Shown here: positions 55,817 to 64,000 of the stretch, in pieces
Layout: the number at the start of each line of letters is the position of its first letter
Position numbering within the stretch: the stretch's first letter is position 1
Source: Phellopilus nigrolimitatus
Lineage: Eukaryota > Basidiomycota > Agaricomycetes > Hymenochaetales > Hymenochaetaceae
NCBI GenBank assembly: GCA_021029095.1
Contig: JAJOHG010000036.1
Span: 124,001-188,000, forward strand
DNA length: 64,000 bases
Direction: 5' to 3'
The notes under the pieces: model-generated
What the model saw: the letters and a program-made list of their open reading frames with translations, nothing else
The model's database searches: none
What the model was told of the DNA's origin: nothing
Program-made: the position numbers and the translations under genes

Positions 55817-58378
55817 TCAGCATTGCTTGGCATAGGTACTCTGCCTAATCTCCAAGCCTCCGTCGGCAAAATTCTTCTGATTCGGCCGGCCATGCTTGTG
55901 GTCCGGCTGGTTCACGCCACTACTCGTCGAAGCAGCGAGCATCGATGACGCACCACCCACTGTGCTTTCCGAGTCAGCATCGGAGTTTCTGTCATCGGAT
56001 ACGTGGGGCGCGATTAAATGTGTAAGGGGTAGATTGGATAGGAGGCGGAAGAGAGGATGGGAAGGAAGGGCCTGGAAAGGATCTAGGAAGGAGAAGAGGG
56101 ACACAACAGTGTGTGTGACGGCGCTGACCGTTGATAACAGCGCGGAACTTGCGGAAGAAGCGAATGACGACCTTGGTGAAGGAGTCTTTGAAAAAGGACG
56201 CGGAAGCGCTTTGAACGAAGGCAAGGAATTGTGATTTGAAGGCGAAGTGAAAGGCGGGAGAGAATCTTTTGAAGACAGTATTGGGGAGGGCGGCGGGGAC
56301 GTACCCATCAGGGCCTCAGTCGTCTCGAGAATATCGGCGATGAGGCGCTCAATGAGGTCCGCGCTTAAGGATTCGCGGACTGCGGCACGTCGTAATTTAT
56401 ATAATAGTGATTTGCGAGAAAGTGAGCAAGTGCAGGAGTAATCTGACGAGTGATTGAGACGCACCCACGATGCGCAACATCTCTGTCTTTTCTTCCGCGG
56501 GCGGGGCGCCGTAGTTGGGCATAATCCACCCTTTCGCACGTAAGAGCGTCTGCACCCACACCTGCTGGATATGCGGATACTCTTGTTTGAAGTCGTCGGA
56601 GAACCTGCTCCAGTACCACACAAAGATGAAAGATACAATAAGCGATATGGTGAATGAATTGATTAATAAAATCAGGAACCTGAAGGAAACCACTGGGAGG
56701 CCGCGCTGATAATTCTCGGGATCATCCTCGTCCGTCGCGGCATGCTTTTTAGCGGATACTGTCTTCTGAGAGGGACTCTCCGCGTCCGCGGGGGATGCTG
56801 GGTGGTGAACGTTACTCAGGACCTGGTTGCGAAATATCGAGTGAAAGTCAGACGTAAGAGGCGTTTGCTTAAGAACAAAATCAACCTTGAAGTACGTCTT
56901 CTCAAGTGCGCGTGAGAGAAGGCGAGCGTTGCGCAAGTCCTTGAAGGCGATTTTGCGATAGCCCTCAAATCCGAGGTTGAGGAAGTTGTACATCTGGGCG
57001 ATAATCGGCGCGGCGGGCTTGGAAAAGTTGAGCGTGTACGAATACTCGGTGCTGCCGAGATAATCTGATATTTATTGTCGATTAATGTTTGAGCGAATAC
57101 GAGTTGAGGTTAAGACGCGTACGAAGCTCAAAGATGAGATCCTTGTGAAGGAAGTGTTCATCTTTCCAAAGTATCCAGCCGAGGCCCGGATAGACGAGCC
57201 CAAACTTGTGTCCGGACGTGTTTATAGACACTACACGCGGGACGTCGAAGGCCCATTTTAAGTTCGGATAGGCAAAAGGAGCGATGAAGCCGCCTGAGGC
57301 TGCATCTACATGAATGGGAATGTCAAGTCCAGTGCGAGCCTGCAAATCGCCCACTGAAGTACTCATTAGCATATCCACGATATATAAATTAAGATATTAA
57401 AGAAAGCTTACGAAGGTCGCTCATAAGCTGCACATCCTCGAAGTGGCCTGTGTACGTGCTTCCCATGATGACCATGACACCGATTGTGTTCTCATCAATA
57501 TACTTGAGTGCGTCGAACGGGTGCATGACGAAGTCCGTCTGCGCGTGCACGGGCACAAGCCGTGCTTCCACGTCCCAGTAGCGCGCGAACTTCTCGAGCG
57601 CAACTTGCGCGTTGGCGCCGAAGACGATGTTCGGGTAGAAATAGTCTTTTCCGGCTGCTTTGCGCGCCTCCTGCCAGCGCTTCTTCATCGCGAGACCACC
57701 TAGCATAATTGCCTCAGATGAACCAGCGGTCGCGGTACCGATAGCGTTGCAGCCTTTGGGAACGTTCCAAAGGCGTCCAACTGGAAGGAAATGAAGTTCG
57801 CGAGATAATTACATATCAAGTTAAGGTTGGACACTTACTCATGGAGACGCAACGATTGTGGATCGTCTGCGATGCGGGGTACTCGTCAAGATCGACGGCA
57901 TTCCTGAGAAATCGAATCAGAAAGAAAAAGGTAAATAGTGGAAAACTAGAAATGTACTTATTGATAGTCTCCATAATCAGCTTGGTCGCCTCCTCTGGCA
58001 TCCAGGTATGTACAAAGGATGCCAGATTAAGAGTCGGGTTTCCATCAACTAGTCGAATGTCAGTTGCCACGATTGACATAAGAAAAATAAGTGTAATGCA
58101 CGATTCATCTCATCGTGAAGAAGCTGGTAGGCGCTTTTGCTTGGGATGCCGACGTCTGGCAGCTGATACTTAGGGATGGTCTGGGCATCTTCATCGCGAG
58201 ACCAGCTCTGATGGATGGCTGTCCGCGCCTGGTTCCCAAAGTATTTTTTGTGAGGATGCTCCTTGGACTGCTCAATGACAAGGTCCGCATCGACTGCGAG
58301 TCACCAGAAAAATATCACTCAGTGTATAACTCTGCTGGAAAGAAATTTCATTTACTGACTGTGGCGCGAGAGAGGCAT
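55817..58378 (-). CDS. GAD1: Glutamate decarboxylase with long C-terminal extension
   Basis: About 700 residues in nine or so exons. It starts MPLSRH and splices to [20 protein letters not shown]; the first intron (GTCAGT) is required for this. The family blocks follow: [21 protein letters not shown]-like [90 protein letters not shown] and [18 protein letters not shown] with the PLP lysine. Then come [49 protein letters not shown] and [25 protein letters not shown]. The usual enzyme stops there; this one adds about 165 Ser/Pro-rich residues. It converts glutamate to GABA. Its TATA box is at 58476-58482. Confidence 0.92.
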
Positions 58379-58475
58379 TCTGGCGTGTCGCTAGTTCTTG
58401 GAAAGCGGGGGGTGGAGTAGGTAGATGAGGAGGTTATAGTTTATTGAGGGACTGAATGGAAGTTAAAGCTGTGGC

Positions 58476-58482
58476 TTTATAG
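58476..58482 (-). promoter_or_regulatory. TATA box of the glutamate decarboxylase gene
   Basis: TATAAAG on the minus strand, about 98 bp ahead of the start codon at 58378. Confidence 0.5.
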
Positions 58483-59267
58483 CGGACTGCCTCGAGGCCA
58501 CTCAGTCGCTTTTTTTATCTTCTAATTAGATACCAGCCACACGCAGAGAGGAAGAAGTAGGGCACGCGCAAGCCGAATTCTTCTCATATAGAGTGACGGG
58601 CAACCATAAAGTCAATCGCACACGGAGAATCCACCGTCCCTTTTGGGGATTTCTGAAGGACATCAGTGATCAGCACGACTGAAGCAGTTCAACGGAGTTC
58701 AACGGGAATGCGGGTTGCTGGACGTTTCGTTAATCTTCTCAATCAGGTCCAGCGGTCCGCATCGCAATTGACAGGAAATAGAGTTCGCCCTCGGATATTA
58801 ATTCCAGGAGGCAGCGGCGTGTAAGATGCAAGAGTTATTAGTAGGTAGACTTCAGCTCCGAGCAGTACGTAGCGCTCTATGTAGAAACCTACTTGTCAAT
58901 TCTTCATGAGCTATGCAACGCAACAGGACCGTCTTCCGAGACGAGAGAAACAAACTGGCCCTCGGATATTAAAGGTTGGAATCCGAGCAACATAAGCAAT
59001 GTGACGTTTTTCGTGAAGACTAAACGCTAGAATCCCGTCGTCAAAACAAGCCTCCATTTGTCAGGCTTCATGCTCGAGTGAATCAGAATGATATTGCCAC
59101 CGCGAGAAGCCTGGTTTAGTCAGCCCAATTTCGTTCGAAAGCCAGGAACGATACATAAGCACGACCTTGAGGATTAAGATTTCCGTTATAAAAAAATTAG
59201 AATCCAGACCACGCGCATAAGAACAGCCGAATGTCGTTTCGTCTTGGACCGGTCGAACGAACGAAGC

Positions 59268-59274
59268 TTATAAG
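59268..59274 (+). promoter_or_regulatory. TATA-like box of the small basic-protein gene
   Basis: TTATAAG lies 114 bp ahead of the chosen start at 59388. The earlier ATG (59292) would lie only 18 bp after it, too close for a TATA-driven start. Confidence 0.4.
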
Positions 59275-59387
59275 CAAGCAGTAGCTAAAATATGGGAGCA
59301 AAGACGCTTGATCTTCCACCGCCATCTTCTCATCGAGACTTCGAGACTTTCGCTAGCCTAACCCCCGCTTTCATCCCCCTTCTCACC

Positions 59388-59897
59388 ATGTCGCACTACT
59401 CGCTTCCCCCGCGCCCCGAAATCTACGTTCCTGACGCTTTTGTGCGTGTGTGTGAACCCGAGATGGCAGCAATAGCAGCCCAGAGCCCCAAATCCACATT
59501 TACGACGCTTTTTGCGAGATGCACCGAGAAGACGGCCCGTGCCCGCGCGGCAATGTTGATGGCGCAGGAGACGGACTATGGGTACAAGCGAATCCGGAAA
59601 GCAATCAAGCGCGATGCACGAAGGGAGAAACTGAAACACATGCGAAACGACCTCGCGCGCGTGAAGCTGCGGGTGAGCTTGGTGGTGAAGATGCCAGATA
59701 TGCGCGCGCTTCGCCGTAGTTCAGCGAAGGAGGGAGTGGACGGGGCCCGTCAGATGCATGAGATTGGTGGTGTGTGGAGCTCGATTTACGAGTCGGAGCG
59801 CTGGATGGGCAATCTCGTGACGCTGGACCACGCAAGAGTGAGCGATGACATCGTGCGTCGCCCCGAGTTATTTGAGATGATTGAGCGGCGCATTTGA
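59388..59897 (+). CDS. Small basic protein of unknown function
   Basis: Single exon of 169 residues beginning MSHYSLPPRPEIYVPDAFVRV. It is strongly basic with an Arg/Lys-rich helix (IRKAIKRDARREKLKHMRNDLARVKLRV), a short hydrophobic strand and a C-terminus ending FEMIERRI. The frame is GC-rich like the neighbouring coding exons and is uninterrupted for over 500 bp, which makes a real gene likely. I do not recognise a family. The frame stays open to an ATG at 59292, but the TATA-like box at 59268 argues for the later start. Confidence 0.5.
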   Translation: MSHYSLPPRPEIYVPDAFVRVCEPEMAAIAAQSPKSTFTTLFARCTEKTARARAAMLMAQETDYGYKRIRKAIKRDARREKLKHMRNDLARVKLRVSLVVKMPDMRALRRSSAKEGVDGARQMHEIGGVWSSIYESERWMGNLVTLDHARVSDDIVRRPELFEMIERRI

Positions 59898-60997
59898 GCG
59901 GTCGAGGATTGATGCGAAAATAAAGAGGATCAACAGAGACGACAGAGTCGGCGGTCGCGACCTGGGAAACCAACCACTTCCTGAGTCTCGAAATGAGCTA
60001 ATACTTGAAACCTAAAAACTGAGAAAGGAGGTGTCTGTCTTTAAAAAGTTGTCCGGTACTGCGTTAGAACTGAAAGCTGTGCGTTCTTTACAAATAGGGT
60101 GTAAGGCAATGAAGACGGCAGTCTTACTCTACCTGCTGAATGGCCGCTTTTTTTTTTTTGAGGCTAGAGCTTGAGCCGAGCATCAGAAAGAGGCTAGAGT
60201 GTCATTTCGTAAACGTGTCGAAGAGCTAAGGGGTGAACATATGTTTAAATTTATAAATCAGCTCTAAGATAATTTAATGGTTAACATGAAGCGGTAGTGA
60301 TGATGACGGCATACGCACCTGGAGGGTTAGCTACTTTCTGAGTTGCAAAACCCGCACTTGAGCTGTTTGTGCAGGTAAAAGAATAGATATGTACGTACCC
60401 ACAAGGATTGCTGAAGTACGGATTTGATCCGGGTTAGAGAAATAATGACATGTCTTGGAAGTGAATGTCGAAGTGCCATAGAGCGGAGCAAAGCGTCCGT
60501 GACAGCAGCGGCCGGCATACCTAGAAGACAAATATCGCCGACAAACAGTTCGAGATGAACCTTCGACAATGACATTGTCCTCGCCCACGACCTTCTGCTG
60601 AGCCATTTTCAAGATGATGATAGACGCGTCGAAAGTAGCCGAGCTTTAGCAGCGCTGGCTGTGCGCGCAGCACAATCGGCACTGCTCGAAGTCGTAGCGA
60701 CTTCCTTTTGGTGGCTTCTGGTAACCGTTGGAAGAAAAGCGTCACGCGCCCTGACACTATCTTCTCGAAGAGTGGGCCACCAGCTCATAGCGAAATCCGT
60801 TAGCAAACTTTGACCTGCTTTATATTGTCTGCTGCCACATATAATTTTCTTTCTCATACGCAGACGTACAGTCGCTTCATGACTTCGAACACTACTTGTA
60901 CATCGTAGAATGAAAGCAAACTAAGAGCATGAGCCCAGATAATTCAATACCAAAGTACTCGGCTTGACAATAAGTGTCGTCAAAAACGAAGAATACA
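59898..60997. other. Intergenic stretch, unassembled short ORFs
   Basis: Minus-strand ORFs at 60327-60612 and 60609-60857 overlap in different frames. One reads MAQQKVVGEDNVIVEG and ends at a GTATGC that could be a 5' splice site. I cannot find a following exon or a family. An A/T-rich run lies near 60151. No gene is claimed. Confidence 0.35.
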
Positions 60998-63669
60998 TTA
61001 CGAGAAGCGCGCCTACGGCCATCACAAAATTAGTTCATAAGAATGATAAAAATAAAACAGAACTCACCCTGAGACTTTTTCCCTTGATCTGAATCCATGG
61101 GACAATGAAAATGAATAGCGCCACCACCATTCTACAGGAAGGCGTGTGTTAATTTATTTTCGGTGTTCAGTGTAAGGGCTCTTCTGAAAGAGAAATAAAA
61201 AAAGGACGTACGCTCCCTCAACGCCGAAAGTCTGCAGTGCGCCGTTTTTCGTTGCCCACGGTACCTGAAAGAACGCAACACTGAACCCACCGAGAGTACG
61301 CGAGAGATTGATAAGTGCAGAGATCTCTCCCCTGTAGCGAGGGAAGCAATCATTGCAATATGCGTCTAAAAAGCAATAAGATAAACCAGATGGAGATAGA
61401 GAAGACAAGCGAAAGACAAGAAAAAGATAGCCATGCGCGGAAAATCCAGAAGCAGATAAGGAAAATATAATAGGCTTACAAACGGCGACGGTGTTGATCA
61501 TGACGGCAACTTCGGCAAGCCCCCAACCCATAACCAGCGCACCGACGGAGAGCATTTTTTGGAACGATGCACCCAACACGATGAAGCCACAGAGGTACAG
61601 CGGCACTGCAATATAGCAGGCCCTGACAAAGCATTAGCTTTCTCCTTCACCATACCTGGATCGGTAAAGCTGAAATTTACCAAAGCCGAACTTCAGCCTC
61701 AAAGACACCCTTATTTCGCTTGATACCCCTGTTCATGATAAATTCGTTCGTATACCGGCCTACCAGCTCGCCGATAATGACGGCAACCTTACTTCACGTT
61801 AACAAAAGACTAGAACTGTGAATAGGTTTGATACGCACGATTGGTGTTCCATAGCTACCAGCGATTCCAAATTCGCTGAAGCCGTAGCCGACTGGCGGAG
61901 GAGACCCGAGAAAGACAGCGTTTGTGGTCTATAGATGTCCATGTGGGTTTGCTTCTCATAACGGAGGAGATAAAATTACATTAATTCCGATGCTGAACCC
62001 GAATAGCAAAGCTTCGAAAAAGAGGATGGCAAGCAGGTGTGGTCTCCAGATAATCTTAAATGGCGCCAAAATGGAGTCCTTCCACGGTTCGCGGAACTTA
62101 GACAGGCGCCATCCTGTGAGTCCGAGAAGAGTTTCAATTCGGTATCGCAGGCCAGAAGATTGCCGAGGTGGTATAGTCTTGAGGTGGCGATCGTATAATC
62201 TAAATTTGAGGTTTATGAAAAACGCTTTGAGTGTTCGGATGGGAAAGCACTCACGTCTCATCCATAAAGAGGACAATAAGGCCGACAACCACCGCGCCAT
62301 AGATAGATGCTATGCCATACGCCCATCGCCAACTGCGGTCTGATTTCAGTGGCGCTCGAGATCTCCTTAACGCCAGTGGACGTACCTAGCTCTGGCAACA
62401 AGGAAGCCGAATGCGAAAGGCGAGACGAAAGGAGAGATGATGAACCCCATGGTCCAGAAGTTGAGCTTAGGTACGAAGGTCAGCGGGAATGATCAACAAT
62501 GAACCTAATTCAGTGAATCGGGTTGGCAGACCTGTCGAGCTTGCAAATGGAACGGATACAAATCTGCTACGAGGTATAGACCCTACCAAAGCGTGTTCGT
62601 GTCAACTTCATGACCCAATGATTTGAGAAGATGGCACCGTAAAGCTACTCACCGTGACTTGCGGACACGTCCTAAGAACCACTGGAGTTAAACAGATTTT
62701 TGACACCCATTGGTCTTGATCGACTCACCCAAAGAATGCAGTCAGGCACCGAAAAGCTTAACCGGGTGTAAGAAGGGAATACACTGAATAAACGACAAGA
62801 GGCTTGCCTGTGAAGGTCTTAAGCGTAGGCGCGAATGTGCAGCCAACCATAAATCCGAGCGCAAGAAATTGAGACCAGAAAAGTACGGGAAGACGGCCAA
62901 GTTTTCTCATGAGCATAACGGCAAACAAGCCGCCCCATCCTGTATCATACTTCAATATAGCGAAGGGGTTTCCAGTCACTTCAAAAGACACATACCTAAT
63001 AGAAATATACTCCAGCTAAATGTCCGTCTCTCAGTGAGCATTGATTAAATCTTAGAGAACCGACATCCTCACTTTGAAGTCAGGTTATTGATGACGCCCG
63101 AGGTAGTGTTGAACTGTTCGGCCAGCGCGAAAATGCCCGCAATACCTGTCAATGCAGTACTTAATCAGACAGGCTTATAATCAAGATACCGCTGCTAGAC
63201 CGACCTACGCCCGAATCAAAATCGGGGATGATGGCAGCTAGAGTGATTATGATGAGATGCACGGTCTTTTTGCGGTCTGTCCACTGCAGAAGAGCACAAA
63301 TGAAGGCGTCAGAGATGCACATTGAAACATAGGTATAAATATTAGAGCGCTCACATTCTGAGGGTCATTCGGGTCATCTGAAGGCTGAGGCCAGAGCACT
63401 TTCGTGCCATCGCGAGAGAGCTTGAGTCGAGATGCGACTTTCTCTCCAAACTCCAATTTGGCCTCCCTGGTCGAGTCGCAGACTGAGCAATGCACCACAT
63501 CGAATACAACGGGGACTCACTCTGGGTCTACAACAAGACTGCCCGCCTTCTCTTCGTAGTAGTACGCAAGGTTGACCTCAGACGACTGGCTGCTCTCGCC
63601 TAAAGACTTGTGCTCGGAGTTTTCCTTCTCTAAGTCCAACGTGATAATCTTGCCGGTCTCTGCAGCCAT
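60998..63669 (-). CDS. MFS transporter (DHA1-like multidrug type)
   Basis: About 550 residues with more than ten introns, all short. The start MAAETGKIITLDLEKENSEHK opens a cytosolic acidic N-terminus ending DPNDPQNWTDRKK, the standard fungal MFS DHA1 lead. Helices read TVHLIIITLAAIIPDF, GIFALAEQF, FAILKYDTGWGGLF, GRLPVLFWSQFLALGFMVGCTFAP, then AFFGTCPQVTGLYLVADLYPFH, FWTMGFIISPFVSPFAFGFLVAR and SWRWAYGIASIYGAVVVGLIVLF. After a central loop come LLAILFFEALLFGFSIGIN, GSYGTPIVAVIIGEL, YIAVPLYLCGFIVLGASF, GWGLAEVAVMINTVAV, YRGEISALINLSRTLGGF and a last helix VALFIFIVPWIQI. It ends KGKSLRARFS. It probably exports small molecules at the plasma membrane. TATA at 63740-63745. Confidence 0.93.
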
Positions 63670-64000
63670 GGCGTAGAGTAGTGAACGTGAGCGGAGGAGA
63701 GTACGATGCAGCTGACGGGAAACGGAATCCCTCGATTGGTTTATATGGACTATCGCGGCGCATGATGTGAATTGGTTCAGGTAACGTACACCCTGGACCA
63801 GTACGGGTTTCACATGCGAGCAGCTTCCATATTGAATTGAGTCTACCGGTGGTAACAAATAAAGACTTCTTGATCTTAGATGCTGAAGCGCCTTCTTCAT
63901 TGGCTACTTCGCGCGCAGCGGCCGCCTACATAGGCATCACGGAAATCGAATAGACTCCTGTTCCGCAACATATAATTTCGGCCATCTAACATATCTGACC
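63670..64000. other. Upstream region of the MFS gene, window edge
   Basis: The frame of the MFS start stays open upstream, but the extra residues look random. A minus-strand TATAAA at 63740-63745 lies 71 bp ahead of the ATG. No other gene is seen before the window ends. Confidence 0.45.

Larger units (their letters stand above)
58379..59387. other. Intergenic stretch with two divergent promoters
   Basis: It contains the GAD promoter on the left side and the promoter of the small basic-protein gene on the right side. CCCTCGGATATTA is repeated at about 58789 and 58951, too short to call a family. No gene is seen. Confidence 0.45.

Noticed and set aside
58789..58963. CCCTCGGATATTA repeated twice
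   Set aside because: Thirteen bases at two places is too little to support a repeat family or binding site.
1..64000. tRNA, rRNA or CRISPR features
   Set aside because: I found no TTCGA-type T-arm with a matching acceptor stem, no rRNA and no repeat-spacer array; a covariance-model scan would settle this.

Overview
This window is nuclear DNA of a filamentous basidiomycete, most likely an Agaricomycete. Genes are broken by many short introns (about 48-75 nt, GT..AG with CTAAC/CTGAT-like branch points). Both strands are densely used, there are no operons, and the gene set is fungal: GH12 glucanase, two P450s, a Zn2Cys6 regulator, glutamate decarboxylase and an MFS exporter. I recognised no tRNA, rRNA or CRISPR. 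Gene models below were built by joining exons by hand; start codons and exon edges are the least certain part.

Layout. 0-14 kb: a C2H2/RING protein, broken hydrophobic ORFs, a DUF4336 protein, a class I methyltransferase and a secreted GH12 enzyme, separated by long gene-poor stretches. 14-20 kb: a BUR1/CDK9-type kinase with a long Arg/Ser-rich N-terminus and a Zn2Cys6 transcription factor. 20-25.4 kb: gene-poor and repeat-bearing, including two perfect 157-bp inverted arms around a 473-bp centre. 25.4-35.2 kb: compact housekeeping and chromatin block with a roadblock dynein light chain, D-amino-acid oxidase, a SUZ12-like VEFS-box protein (PRC2), phosphatidylserine decarboxylase and, divergent from it, a PHD-JmjC (KDM2/JHD1-type) demethylase. 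36.5-38 kb: a reduced eIF4G relative carrying little beyond the MIF4G domain. 38.5-47.2 kb: P450, fungal multi-pass membrane protein, second P450 and an MDR-type reductase, with a MITE in the 5' region of the second P450. 47.6-55.3 kb: housekeeping genes in tight divergent pairs (NAA38-like Lsm / Atg14-like; mitochondrial uL16 / PRP3), then an SDR. 55.8-64 kb: glutamate decarboxylase with a long extra C-terminus, a small orphan basic protein and an MFS transporter.

How the genes relate. Most are unrelated housekeeping genes. SUZ12 (H3K27 methylation complex) and the KDM2-type demethylase are two opposing chromatin functions about 3 kb apart. The P450/7TM/P450/reductase stretch could be a small oxidative-metabolism group, but no backbone synthase is visible. 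The most unusual sequence structures are the 157-bp perfect inverted repeat at 21.1-21.9 kb, the MITE with subterminal direct repeats at 45.4-45.7 kb, the minimal eIF4G-like gene, and two GC-AG introns that are needed to keep conserved proteins in frame.
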